From Terrimonas pollutisoli (GTDB lineage: Bacteria > Bacteroidota > Bacteroidia > Chitinophagales > Chitinophagaceae), in the NCBI RefSeq assembly GCF_029360765.1, contig NZ_JARKNA010000007.1:1-64000 (forward strand): a stretch of DNA of 64,000 nucleotides, in the 5' to 3' direction. The notes beneath the pieces are model-generated. The model was not told the DNA's origin. It saw only the letters and a list, made by a program, of their open reading frames with translations, and made no database searches. The translations under genes were made by a program, and so were the position numbers. How positions within the stretch are numbered: position 1 is the first letter of the stretch; each line of letters begins with the position of its first letter. This document shows positions 8,212-17,225 of the stretch, piece by piece.

Positions 8212-9588
8212 ATGAATACTACAAGTGTCAGCCCGCTATTGATAAGAAAGTACAACCAGCCGGTACCCCGCTATACCAGTTATCCTACGGTCCCTTTCTG
8301 GTACGACAACATCGATAAGGAGAAATGGAAAGAACAATTTGCCCGGCAGTTTGATAAACAAAACGCCGCCAACGGCATCAGCATTTATATACATCTGCCC
8401 TTTTGTGAATCACTATGCACCTATTGCGGCTGCAATAAAAAGATCACCCAAAATCATTCTGTGGAAGAAGAATACCTGGCGGCTATTGAGAAAGAATGGA
8501 AACTCTATCGCCGGTTGATGAGCCAAACTCCTGTTATAAGAGAAATACACCTGGGCGGTGGCACCCCCACTTTCTTTTCGCCGCAAAATCTGAAAAGGCT
8601 GCTGGACACCCTGCTCAAATATAGTATCGTTCATCCGCAACATGAATTCAGTATTGAAGGACATCCGAATAATACGACCAAACAACATTTGAAGCTTCTA
8701 TATTCTTTAGGCTTTCGCCGGATCAGCTATGGTGTGCAGGACCTTGATCCCGAAGTACAGCGGGTAATCAATCGTATTCAACCTTTTGAAAATGTAAAGC
8801 AGGCCACTGAAAATGCAAGAGCAGCCGGCTTCAGTTCGGTAAACTTCGACCTGATCTACGGTTTACCCCTGCAAAACATTCAAAGCATTGAAAACACCAT
8901 CAACCAGGTGATCAGCTTAAAACCGGATCGCATCGCCTTTTACAGTTATGCCCACGTACCATGGACAAGCCGTGGTCAGCGTTTGTTTAATGAAACGGAC
9001 CTGCCCGGCGCTGAAGAAAAAATCCTGTTATACCTGAAGGGAAAAGAATTGCTGACAGTACATGAATACACTGATATTGGCATGGATCACTTTGCACTGC
9101 CACATGACGAACTATTCATCGCAAAACAGAGTGGCAAACTGCACCGGAATTTCATGGGTTATACCACGCAAAACAGCGGACTTTTATTAGGACTTGGCGT
9201 ATCCAGCATCAGCGACCTTGGTAATGCATTTGCGCAAAATGACAAAACACTGCATAACTACTATGCGCTCATAAACAAAGGTGAGCTGGCTGTCAACCGC
9301 GGTTATTTTTTAAATGAAGAGGACCTGGCTTTCCGTCACTATATCAAAAATATTTCCTGTAAAGGAACAACGTTTTTTCAACCGGAGCATCTTCCTTTGA
9401 TACAGGAATTTTGTTTTCCGCAATTGGAGCAGTTGGCCGCAGATGGGCTAGTGAAATATGATCAACAACAATTAATCATAACAGAGGAAGGTCATTATTT
9501 TATCCGTAACATTTGTGCAGCGTTTGATCTGTATTTCCAACGCAGTAGTTCATTAGCCAGCAAAGAGACTTTTAGTAAGGCGATATAA
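8212..9588 (+). CDS. hemN: Oxygen-independent coproporphyrinogen III dehydrogenase
   Basis: A 458-residue radical-SAM enzyme that converts coproporphyrinogen III to protoporphyrinogen IX without oxygen, supplying haem for oxidases and cytochromes under anoxia. The N-terminus has the HemN motif VPRYTSYPTVPFW (residues 18-30). The Fe-S/SAM cluster Cys are C65, C69 and C72, with C74 following as in HemN (CxxxCxxCxC). The SAM-binding LGGGTPTF is near residue 117. The length is normal. It is divergent from the oxidase operon and carries its own FNR-type boxes, consistent with anaerobic induction. Confidence 0.95.
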   Translation: MNTTSVSPLLIRKYNQPVPRYTSYPTVPFWYDNIDKEKWKEQFARQFDKQNAANGISIYIHLPFCESLCTYCGCNKKITQNHSVEEEYLAAIEKEWKLYRRLMSQTPVIREIHLGGGTPTFFSPQNLKRLLDTLLKYSIVHPQHEFSIEGHPNNTTKQHLKLLYSLGFRRISYGVQDLDPEVQRVINRIQPFENVKQATENARAAGFSSVNFDLIYGLPLQNIQSIENTINQVISLKPDRIAFYSYAHVPWTSRGQRLFNETDLPGAEEKILLYLKGKELLTVHEYTDIGMDHFALPHDELFIAKQSGKLHRNFMGYTTQNSGLLLGLGVSSISDLGNAFAQNDKTLHNYYALINKGELAVNRGYFLNEEDLAFRHYIKNISCKGTTFFQPEHLPLIQEFCFPQLEQLAADGLVKYDQQQLIITEEGHYFIRNICAAFDLYFQRSSSLASKETFSKAI

Positions 9589-9675
9589 AAAGATTATTCC
9601 AAAAATTATTAATTCTCAAGCGAGTTACAGCTAGAATACCATGACTACAACGGCCTTTGTGGGCTGCTGTAAAAG

Positions 9676-12600
9676 CTATTTTCGTGTCATCATTCTCAAT
9701 TTTGTAATAAGTGAAAGAATCGTTTTTGACATTGTACCATCTTTAATAAATCTTACAATATCGGGCTTAAATTTATCTTTTATTTTTACTCTCAGTTCTC
9801 CATACTCTTTTAAATACTCAATAAAATCTTCTTTTTCAAAGAATTTAATGATGTCGTTAAAATCAAAATAATTTTGACTTATTCCAGCAAATCTTCTTTT
9901 TATGAAACTGTCATAGCCTTGTCTTTCTAGCCGTCCTTTCGTAAAAAATAGACCAAAAAAATCTTCTAAGAATTCTTTTATTTGCTCATCGTTTCTCTTT
10001 TCGTTTAATTTATCCTTTTTAAATGCTTTATTGAATTTGTCATCTGTTGTGCAGTTTCTGAAATTTTCTTTAGGAATGGGTATCTTTTTATGAGAATCGA
10101 AATCTAAATTTAATAGGTATGTATTTTCAAATACAGTGTTTTCATTAAATAAGCATGACCAAAAAGATTGATAATTGTCTATAAACGAATCTTTGATTGT
10201 AAGATTTGAAAAATTAAATCTTATTGCTTCCTCACTACTATGCATATTGATAATGTGAAGTCCATTTAATTCATTTGGAAATTGTGCAAATAAAGCTGTC
10301 AGTAAAAGTGTATTTTGCTCAACATTGTTTGATTTCGCTTTTATGTTTAGGGTTATGCAAATATTAAAGAGGCCTGAAATAGATTTTCTTTTTATAGATG
10401 TGTTTATTTCAGTATTCTGATTTATCTGACTTAATAAATCAGAGCATTTTAAAATTTCATTCTCTGTCCATGAGGGTATTCTGTTCTTAATATCAGTTAT
10501 CATACCAGATCCATACCAGCAGTTCTCAGATATTATTTTCAAGAAGTCATCGCTTATCTTTTCAAATTCACTTTCTAGCCTTATATATCTTGATATATAA
10601 ATGCTTTTAAAATAGTCTGAGAAAAAATCGTACCTGAATCTTATTGATTTATTAGAAGTAAGAATAAAAGGATGTGATTTAAAAGCCTCAATAGTTGTTG
10701 TGTCGATATGTTTATTAGTCGCTTCTTTTAACTCTCTACCAAAATTATCTAATGAGATAACACCCCTTCTTTTTATCGCCCAATATGAAAAAAATTTTAC
10801 TTGCTCATCAACATTTATTTGTTCTACACGAAGTCTCTCTCTGTAACAAATGCGATAAATAATATAGTCATTTTTTACATTCTTGTCGAGAATTGTAGAA
10901 TTAAATGATGTGTCAGAAGATATTACTTCCTGCTCTGACTCAACAATTGACCGAATAACATCTAAAACGTAAGGATGAAAGAAAAAGTCACCTTTATAAT
11001 CTGGCATTTTGAATTCATCTGCTATTTTAAGACTCTTTTCAACTTTCCTTTTATCTTGATTATAGCTTTTTCCAAAGAATCGTTGAGTTTGTCTTTCATT
11101 GAATGGCAAAAGTTCAGCTGTAACAATTTGATTCGAGTTGTATTTCGAACTCTCCCAAAAATATGACCTACAAGTTATTATTATTTTGCCATTGCCTTGT
11201 TCAGATGTGTAATCAATGATTGAGTTTAGAAACTCGTCAACATTAAATTTGGGAACTTTAGAAATAACTTCATCAAGGCCATCAATTATCAATAAGAAGT
11301 TACCTGCATCTAAGTTTAATCTGAATAAATCTTCATTTAGTTTTTCCCCGTCAGCACTATTTATTTCGTAAAGTGCTTCATAAAAATTGTAAACATTTAT
11401 GTTTTCATAACTCTTTTCTCTTTTAATTAATTCATTTCTAATTTCACTTGAATCAATAAATAAAACTGAAGAATTTGGATTGATTGTTATAAACTTGTCG
11501 GCAATGAATTGAGCAAACGTAGTTTTGCCAATACCTCCAGTTCCTTTTAGAACTAATATTGGTTCATCTTCATGGTTTAACCAGTCCTTAAAAAAGTTAG
11601 TGTCTTCAATTGTAGAATTGTTTACTTCAAAGGAAGGAATAATAAAATTTGGTATGTCAAGATATTTGTCTCCCTTATTTTCAGTTATGCTCTTTGGTGT
11701 ACATAATTCCCTGATAAAGTCATCAACATAATAAATATTTAAAGGCTTAAACCTATTTTGAATGTTTTGCTTCCTTTTTTCTGGATTCACCTGATTTTTT
11801 TCTTTAGGAAGTATTATAACCAACCCCCTTTCTTTGAAAACATCCGGATGTGCATTCTTGATATGATTATAAGTTTTTTGCCAATATATCCCTTCAAACA
11901 AGTATAAAAAAAACGTAACGTTTTTTCGCAAAGAATCATATTCTTGAAAAATGTGATACCCTATTTTTGAGGTATTGTCTTCAAATTTTACAATCTCTTT
12001 AAAGTTTGCATGTCTATTGTATAGCTGAAGTATTTTTAGAAAATCTTTATTGCTTTTGACATCTCTATCGTCGATAATTTCATCGCTTACTATTTTAAAA
12101 ATAAATTCACCCCCTTTATGGTTTTTATCCATGAATGGATGCCCTTGAGGTGCTTGAAACAGATTTAATGAGAACTGTTCTTTTACATATTCTATCAAAC
12201 TACTTACTCTAATATCTTCCGTAGAATTTTTTAAGAAAGAAACAATACTGTGTGAGAAAAAGCTATTTTCATCTTCAGTCCCATCATAAGTAAAGCTCTG
12301 GCCTGAAGTTAAAGCCCATCTCGAAGAAAACGAGTAGTAGTCCGATGTACTTTTTGTTCCATTTTGAATTAATAAACTCCAGGAAAAACAGCAATCTGAA
12401 ATTACAAAAATGTGTTTAGCTTGGATTTGTTGTATGAATGTTTGGACTGTTTCGTTCGGGACCCATGTTGTATAATCTTTGCTGCCCTCAACAGGAACCC
12501 AGAACCCTCTGTTCATTGTATTATCTAGTCCACCATGTCCAGAAAAATAGATAATTAAATTTGATTCATCTGTTAGTGTGGTAACATACTTTTTGAAAAT

Positions 12601-12804
12601 ATCTTGAATGTTTTTGTTCGTTGCTTTTTCATCATAAAGTTCACAAACGTTTGCTTCCTCAAAGTCAAATTTTTGAAGTAAAGTATCCTTGAAATCTTTT
12701 ACATCTTTAACACAGGATGCAAGCTGAGTCTGATTTTGGTATTTATCTATAGCAATTAGCAGTAAATGGTTGGTTAATGTCGTGGTTTTTGTCAACTGTA
12801 TCAA
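9676..12804 (-). CDS. Caspase-like peptidase fused to a NACHT NTPase, candidate antiphage STAND protein
   Basis: A 1042-residue multidomain protein. Residues 10-240 form a caspase/peptidase C14 domain with catalytic H90 in YFSGHGG and C139 in SDCCFS, plus the TSGQS and FSHSIVSFL stretches usual in prokaryotic members. Residues 245-400 are an unassigned linker domain. Residues 412-700 are a NACHT-type NTPase: Walker A GTGGIGKTT at 421-429 and Walker B LLIIDGLDE near 504-512. The C-terminal 300 residues are probably the sensor; a short stretch near 845-885 has a loose five-residue periodicity resembling pentapeptide repeats. No ATG fits: a stop lies two codons before TTG at 12804, so the start is that TTG or the TTG at 12795. 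The gene is clearly more AT-rich than its neighbours, which suggests transfer. The defence role is inferred. Confidence 0.85.
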   Translation of the reverse strand: MIQLTKTTTLTNHLLLIAIDKYQNQTQLASCVKDVKDFKDTLLQKFDFEEANVCELYDEKATNKNIQDIFKKYVTTLTDESNLIIYFSGHGGLDNTMNRGFWVPVEGSKDYTTWVPNETVQTFIQQIQAKHIFVISDCCFSWSLLIQNGTKSTSDYYSFSSRWALTSGQSFTYDGTEDENSFFSHSIVSFLKNSTEDIRVSSLIEYVKEQFSLNLFQAPQGHPFMDKNHKGGEFIFKIVSDEIIDDRDVKSNKDFLKILQLYNRHANFKEIVKFEDNTSKIGYHIFQEYDSLRKNVTFFLYLFEGIYWQKTYNHIKNAHPDVFKERGLVIILPKEKNQVNPEKRKQNIQNRFKPLNIYYVDDFIRELCTPKSITENKGDKYLDIPNFIIPSFEVNNSTIEDTNFFKDWLNHEDEPILVLKGTGGIGKTTFAQFIADKFITINPNSSVLFIDSSEIRNELIKREKSYENINVYNFYEALYEINSADGEKLNEDLFRLNLDAGNFLLIIDGLDEVISKVPKFNVDEFLNSIIDYTSEQGNGKIIITCRSYFWESSKYNSNQIVTAELLPFNERQTQRFFGKSYNQDKRKVEKSLKIADEFKMPDYKGDFFFHPYVLDVIRSIVESEQEVISSDTSFNSTILDKNVKNDYIIYRICYRERLRVEQINVDEQVKFFSYWAIKRRGVISLDNFGRELKEATNKHIDTTTIEAFKSHPFILTSNKSIRFRYDFFSDYFKSIYISRYIRLESEFEKISDDFLKIISENCWYGSGMITDIKNRIPSWTENEILKCSDLLSQINQNTEINTSIKRKSISGLFNICITLNIKAKSNNVEQNTLLLTALFAQFPNELNGLHIINMHSSEEAIRFNFSNLTIKDSFIDNYQSFWSCLFNENTVFENTYLLNLDFDSHKKIPIPKENFRNCTTDDKFNKAFKKDKLNEKRNDEQIKEFLEDFFGLFFTKGRLERQGYDSFIKRRFAGISQNYFDFNDIIKFFEKEDFIEYLKEYGELRVKIKDKFKPDIVRFIKDGTMSKTILSLITKLRMMTRK

Positions 12805-12856
12805 ATTTTAGGGTGTTGAAATTTATAGCCGCTAACGTGTGTTGTGCGTCGTCTTT

Positions 12857-13630
12857 TTAGGCTATGGTTAATTTTTTTAAGTCGTCTCTTTTATCAATAA
12901 AGTTTTTAAGATCATAGAAATGATTATCAAAAAACAACAGATCGGCACTCATGTTTGGGACAAAAGCAAAATATAAATTGTCTTTGATAATTTTTAGTTC
13001 CTCTTCATAGCCAACCAACCAACATCCATTGTAGTATTTTTCGACTTGTGTATCAAATAGCTCTTTTAACAATAACTGCTTTTGATTCTTATCTAAAACA
13101 TCATGATCGTCAATTTCGTTTATAAAACTTTTATATCTTTTTAAAAGTAGAATTAAACTAGTATGAAACAGTCTTACGTTTCCTAAAATCAAATTATCAT
13201 ACGGCTTCCCTTCGCTCTTAACTGAATTTCCGGCTTTAAATTTTGCAAGGTCTGCAAGCCAATCTTGATCCTTTTTTAAGTCATCATATTTATTAGAAAC
13301 ATAAATTGGAAAGCTTAAAAGATCATATGTAGAAAAGGCAGTACCGTTGTCCTTAGTAGGTGTCTCTCCGGCTAATTTGTTGATTTGTTCTTTATAATAA
13401 TTAAAATAATTACTTCCTTGTTGGTGTTTATTTTGTTTAAAGGTCAATAAAATCGTCACAATTACTCCAACAAATCCGAAGAATGAAATTATCGGAGAAA
13501 GTATATTATTAAATTCCTGCGAATTAAACGATAGATGAATGTTTGTGCAGTATAAGATTCTAATAACAATGTCGACTAAGATAACCACAACTAGCAAAAT
13601 CAGTATGGCAACAGGATTTATATGTCTCAT
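12857..13630 (-). CDS. Two-helix membrane protein resembling putative abortive-infection (putAbiC-type) proteins
   Basis: A 257-residue protein with two N-terminal membrane helices (about 7-28 and 44-64). The second reads SPIISFFGFVGVIVTILL and is followed by a basic, Gln-rich turn (FKQNKHQQ) and a soluble, charged helical domain. This layout is that of the putative phage abortive-infection proteins related to AbiC, but the assignment is from pattern only. It is AT-rich like the caspase-NACHT gene, which starts 52 bases downstream on the same strand, so the two probably form one transfer unit. It could supply a membrane-acting partner or substrate for the caspase. Start is ATG at 13630. Confidence 0.5.
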   Translation of the reverse strand: MRHINPVAILILLVVVILVDIVIRILYCTNIHLSFNSQEFNNILSPIISFFGFVGVIVTILLTFKQNKHQQGSNYFNYYKEQINKLAGETPTKDNGTAFSTYDLLSFPIYVSNKYDDLKKDQDWLADLAKFKAGNSVKSEGKPYDNLILGNVRLFHTSLILLLKRYKSFINEIDDHDVLDKNQKQLLLKELFDTQVEKYYNGCWLVGYEEELKIIKDNLYFAFVPNMSADLLFFDNHFYDLKNFIDKRDDLKKLTIA

Positions 13631-13770
13631 TGAGGTGGTCGTCTAAGGTGGCTTATAACACACTAATTTATGCTTTAACGCGGCAGTGCCAAAATTTTTC
13701 GGCCATTTAAAATGAAAACCCTGCCAGGACAACCTATTTCAATCGGTAGTTATAAATGTATCTTGCGACA
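13631..13770. other. Right boundary of the AT-rich island
   Basis: A gap of 140 bases between the CoA-transferase stop and the membrane protein start. It contains TTATAACACAC and a GTCGTCTAA stretch. A related arrangement (CGTGTGTTGTGCGTCGTC) lies between the two island genes at about 12836-12853. The similarity is short and may be coincidental, but such sequence often flanks mobile cassettes. Confidence 0.25.
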
Positions 13771-15051
13771 CTACTGTCTAAACCGCTCATAAAACGCCTT
13801 CTCCAACTCTTCTCTATGATCCGGATGGGCAATGCTGATCAGTGCTTTCCCTCTTTGCTTGAGGTTTTTTCCAAATAAATTCACCACTCCATACTCAGTC
13901 ACCACCCAATGCACATGGCCACGGGTGGTAACAACACCAGCTCCCTGTTTTAAAAAAGGTACGATACGGGACTGACCTTTCGTGGTGACGGATGGCAAAG
14001 CAATAATGGGTTTGCCTCCTTCTGACAAAGACGCTCCGCGGATAAAATCCATTTGGCCACCGATACCGGAAAATTGATACACACCAATAGAGTCGGCACA
14101 TACCTGGCCTGTAAGATCTATCTCAATGGCGCTGTTGATAGCTGTGGCTTTTGGATTTCTTCGGATTACACTGGTATCATTCACATACGCAATATCCATT
14201 ACCCGCATTTGCGGATTGTCATGCACAAAATCGTAGAGCTTCCTGGTGCCGGCCATAAATCCCGTGACGGAACGGCCCACGTTTATTTTCTTCCTGCTGT
14301 TATTAATGACGCCGCTTTCCAGCAAAGGAATGATGCCATCCGATAACATCTCCGTATGTATACCCAGGTCTTTATGGCCATGCAGGTTTTGCAATACCTG
14401 GTCGGGAATGCTGCCAATGCCCATTTGCAATGTAGCTTCATCGTCAATCAGCGAAGCCACATTCTTTCCTATTTGCTTAATAGCATCCGAGGTCTTAGCT
14501 GAATAATCCACCTCCGGAAGATCACTTTCATCCCAGATCATGGCATTAATTCTTTTGACGTGCAAAAAGCCATCGCCATGTGTACGCGGCATTTTAGGAT
14601 TGACCTGTGCAATAATTATTTTGGCCGTATCAGCAGCGGCTTTGGCAATATCTACCGAAGTGCCCAACGAACAATAGCCATGCAGGTCAGGCGGCGAAAC
14701 CTGTATCAATGCCACATCTATCGGTAAAATATTTCTGCGGAACAACAATGGTATTTCGCTTAGAAAAATAGGTACATAATCACCATCACTGCTATTTACC
14801 ACCGATCTTGTATTAGCAGAAACAAATAAGGAATTAAAGAAAAAACTCTTTCCGTACTCAGGCTTATCAAAATCGATATTTCCGAGATTGGTAATGCTTA
14901 CCAGCTCTATATCTTTCAACTCAGCATGCCGGTCCTGCAAAGCTTTGACAAGTGTGACCGGCGTAGCGGCACTGCCGTGTATAAAAACACGGTAGCCTGA
15001 TTGAATATGTTCTACTGCCTGTGAAGCTGAAACAAAGAGATGATTGCTCAT
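13771..15051 (-). CDS. Acetyl-CoA hydrolase/transferase family CoA-transferase
   Basis: A 426-residue class I CoA-transferase of the 4-hydroxybutyrate/acetate CoA-transferase type. The catalytic Glu lies in GIHTEMLSDG (about residue 234). The Gly-rich CoA-binding loop is in FSGIGGQMDFIRGA, and SEGGKPIIALPS follows. The length fits the family (about 430). These enzymes move CoA between acetate or butyrate and other acids in fermentation or organic acid uptake; the exact substrate is not predictable. It is transcribed alone from a promoter with a -7 element and an FNR-like box. The substrate is uncertain, the family is not. Confidence 0.88.
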   Translation of the reverse strand: MSNHLFVSASQAVEHIQSGYRVFIHGSAATPVTLVKALQDRHAELKDIELVSITNLGNIDFDKPEYGKSFFFNSLFVSANTRSVVNSSDGDYVPIFLSEIPLLFRRNILPIDVALIQVSPPDLHGYCSLGTSVDIAKAAADTAKIIIAQVNPKMPRTHGDGFLHVKRINAMIWDESDLPEVDYSAKTSDAIKQIGKNVASLIDDEATLQMGIGSIPDQVLQNLHGHKDLGIHTEMLSDGIIPLLESGVINNSRKKINVGRSVTGFMAGTRKLYDFVHDNPQMRVMDIAYVNDTSVIRRNPKATAINSAIEIDLTGQVCADSIGVYQFSGIGGQMDFIRGASLSEGGKPIIALPSVTTKGQSRIVPFLKQGAGVVTTRGHVHWVVTEYGVVNLFGKNLKQRGKALISIAHPDHREELEKAFYERFRQ

Positions 15052-15089
15052 TAGGTTGACTGTTTTCCGGGTTAATAAAATAACAGCCG

Positions 15090-15132
15090 CAAAACTATTG
15101 AAGAAAACTGGTGCCTGTTGTGAGCAATATCA
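15090..15132 (-). promoter_or_regulatory. CoA-transferase promoter with FNR-like box
   Basis: The minus strand carries TAGTTTTG at 15090-15097, an exact -7 match. TGAGcaatATCA at 15121-15132, one mismatch from TGAT-N4-ATCA, is centred at 15126.5, 36.5 bp from the end of the -7 element. The box sits in the loop of the terminator hairpin of the upstream gene. Confidence 0.5.
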
Positions 15133-15141
15133 GCAGGCACC
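15104..15141 (-). terminator. Hairpin terminator after the Rrf2 gene
   Basis: An 11-bp stem (15110-15120 with 15131-15141, one G-U pair) and a 10-base loop, followed on the minus strand by AGTTTTCTTC. It lies 38 bases after the Rrf2 stop and ends the six-gene operon that starts at 19517. Confidence 0.7.
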
Positions 15142-15179
15142 CTAGATAAGATCAGGAGTTGACCCGGTAAAACAGCTAT

Positions 15180-15611
15180 CTAGCCAACAAGATGTGCCAA
15201 ACCTTTACTGACCGGCTCGCAAAGGTCAACGATCTTTTTTTGAGAGAATAGTTTTTGAATATGATCACGGCTGATTTTATACTCATCATGTATCGGGCAG
15301 GGATGGGTTGCGGAACATTTGCTAAGCCCCAGTCCACACTCTTTAAACACATCTCTCCCATCTATAGCCTCAACAATCGCCATGATTGGCTTTTTCAGTT
15401 GTTCTTTAGTAATATAAAAACCGCCGGAAGGTCCCTTTACACTATTAATAACTCCCTCCCTCACCAGTGTTTGCAATAATTTGCCAACCGTATGTTCATT
15501 ACCGTCTATATATTCTGCCACTTCTTTGATACCGGCATTCATACCCGATCCATATTTTGAAGCCAGGTAAATCACCGCTTTTACCGCCGTTTTACAGGTC
15601 AAACTCAGCAT
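15180..15611 (-). CDS. Rrf2-family Fe-S transcription regulator (NsrR/IscR-like)
   Basis: A 143-residue winged-helix regulator. The HTH is near residues 28-48 (IKEVAEYIDGNEHTVGKLLQ) and the wing has GPSGGF. Cys ligands for an Fe-S cluster are C92, C99 and C105 (CGLGLSKCSATHPC), as in NsrR and IscR, so it probably senses NO, oxygen or Fe-S status. It is the last gene of an operon for NO defence and Fe-S repair, four bases after the MIP18-type gene. A palindrome at 19559-19586 in that operon's promoter is a candidate operator. A second Rrf2 gene at 36335 has the same Cys spacing. Confidence 0.88.
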   Translation of the reverse strand: MLSLTCKTAVKAVIYLASKYGSGMNAGIKEVAEYIDGNEHTVGKLLQTLVREGVINSVKGPSGGFYITKEQLKKPIMAIVEAIDGRDVFKECGLGLSKCSATHPCPIHDEYKISRDHIQKLFSQKKIVDLCEPVSKGLAHLVG

Positions 15612-15614
15612 ATC

Positions 15615-15938
15615 CTATTTATTTAAAAACATTTTTCCTTTTGCTGATATCAATGTTGTGCTCCATCGCGGGTTAAATGTCAATGCCACATCTGCTTTAT
15701 AATCCGGGAACGCTGCCTGCAACGCATTGTTCACTGCATCAACGATAGATTCACCCATGGGACAAAATTGCGTTGTTAATGTCATCAGCGCATAAATTTT
15801 TTCGGCTTCCTCATCAAAATCAATTTGATAAATCAGGCCAAGATCCACTACACTCAGGCCTATCTCCGGGTCTCTTACCTGTCGCAGTGCAGCCAGTGCA
15901 ATATTACACCTGTTACTATTATTCGTAATTACATTCAT
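15615..15938 (-). CDS. MIP18/PaaD-like (DUF59) Fe-S assembly factor
   Basis: A 107-residue protein of the DUF59 family, also called metal-sulfur cluster assembly factor. It has the hallmark VRDPEIGLSVVDLGLIY near residues 21-37 and the single conserved Cys in LTTQFCPMGE near residue 59. The family takes part in Fe-S cluster delivery (SufT, MIP18) or in phenylacetate oxygenase maturation (PaaD). No paa genes are nearby, while Ric, hemerythrin and an Fe-S regulator share the operon, so Fe-S maintenance is preferred. Its start overlaps the stop of the upstream membrane gene (ATGA). Confidence 0.8.
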   Translation of the reverse strand: MNVITNNSNRCNIALAALRQVRDPEIGLSVVDLGLIYQIDFDEEAEKIYALMTLTTQFCPMGESIVDAVNNALQAAFPDYKADVALTFNPRWSTTLISAKGKMFLNK

Positions 15939-17224
15939 GATAGAGCCGGTCGGTGTTTGATTATTTTAAAAACATTCAGGTTGTACAAAAGGGCAGCAAC
16001 CAGCAAAAGTATAGCGGAAGATTTTAAGACAAACAGGTATGAGAACATAATACCAGCAGCAAATAATATAAATCCGGCGATATAAATTACAGCCATCACA
16101 GCAAATATCTCTTGATCGAAGAGTTCTTTTGGATCAGGCGTTTTCCCCAGACCTGCTTTTTCATGATACACTTTATTCCAGACAATAAACGGGAGTGTTT
16201 TAAATGTCATTCCCAGTATGATCGCGGTTATCGAGCCAAAGAAAATGGTAAAGCCATAAGTCAGTATCAGCCTCGTATTATTCATCACAGACATTGAAAA
16301 GGCCATGATAACAAACAGGATCATTAAGGGCAACACCGTCATTAACACAGACAACAAGGATATCTTCACAGGTCTATCAATATGCTTCCTGATCCTTTGT
16401 TTGTAAGCCTGGTAAATATAATATCCAAACAGCAGCAGTGCCATTACCACGAGTGATATGGCCACCAGGTAGAAAGATGATTTTGGAAAATAAATAAACA
16501 ACCCTATAAAAGAAAGTAATCCTCCATTGATCAGCGCATAGATATGCCAGAGCAACTTTGTATTCTCATACGTTGAAATAAGAAACATGGGAATAAGGCG
16601 GGAACCAACGCCCATAATCAATAACAAAAACCAGCCGATAATACCCAGGTGTGCATGAAGCGGTAAATAACTCAGCGATTCATTAGATAATAATGGGTAA
16701 GTAAAATTGTAAACCAGTATCAATCCAAGGGCCGTTGTAACAAGCAGCCAGCAAACCGCGGTAAATACAAAAACGGCTTGCACATTTTCCTGTTTGCTTT
16801 TTGAAAAACTGAGTGCAAGATTTATTAAATAGACAAGGATAGCTGCATTGATCAAAATACCACCCCATCTTGCAGGCCAGCCTATATTAAAAACATAAAA
16901 AGCATATACCAGCAAAGGAATGCCCAAAGCCGCCAAACCAAAAGAAAGATAAGCCAACCAATTACTGAAAAGTTTGGCTTCAATCAGCACCGGCACCAGT
17001 TGGTAACTGGCCCCCAATATGATCATAGTGCCCCAGCCCAGGGCCATGGCATGGGTGATCGCCAATACATGCGGATGAAAATAATGCTGAGAAAAAGCCG
17101 GGCTGGAAAAAACCAAAAGAACCGTGCTTGCCAAAAAGGCCATTGCCGCATAGATATAAAATGGCAACACTACCTTATGTGTTGTATGCTTTATTGGACT
17201 GTGTTTTTCATCAGCACCATTCAT
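15935..17224 (-). CDS. Polytopic haem-copper-oxidase-I-like/NnrS-like membrane protein
   Basis: A 429-residue protein with about 12 predicted membrane helices. It contains HPHVLAITHAMALGWGTM (about residues 51-68) and LPLHAHLGIIGWFLLL (about 186-201). These resemble the helices of oxidase subunit I that hold haem ligands, but the CuB set (HxxxY and the HH pair) is missing, so it is not a terminal oxidase. Proteins of this kind accompany denitrification and NO-defence genes and resemble NnrS, a haem membrane protein that protects against NO. It lies one base from the DUF2249 gene in the Ric operon. The role is inferred from context. Confidence 0.6.
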   Translation of the reverse strand: MNGADEKHSPIKHTTHKVVLPFYIYAAMAFLASTVLLVFSSPAFSQHYFHPHVLAITHAMALGWGTMIILGASYQLVPVLIEAKLFSNWLAYLSFGLAALGIPLLVYAFYVFNIGWPARWGGILINAAILVYLINLALSFSKSKQENVQAVFVFTAVCWLLVTTALGLILVYNFTYPLLSNESLSYLPLHAHLGIIGWFLLLIMGVGSRLIPMFLISTYENTKLLWHIYALINGGLLSFIGLFIYFPKSSFYLVAISLVVMALLLFGYYIYQAYKQRIRKHIDRPVKISLLSVLMTVLPLMILFVIMAFSMSVMNNTRLILTYGFTIFFGSITAIILGMTFKTLPFIVWNKVYHEKAGLGKTPDPKELFDQEIFAVMAVIYIAGFILFAAGIMFSYLFVLKSSAILLLVAALLYNLNVFKIIKHRPALS

Positions 17225-17225
17225 A

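Noticed and set aside
12820..12860. Integron attC-like site between the two island genes
   Set aside because: GCTAACG and GTGTGTTGTGCG recall attC core pieces, but no full pair of inverted core sites with an imperfect palindrome was found and no integrase is present.
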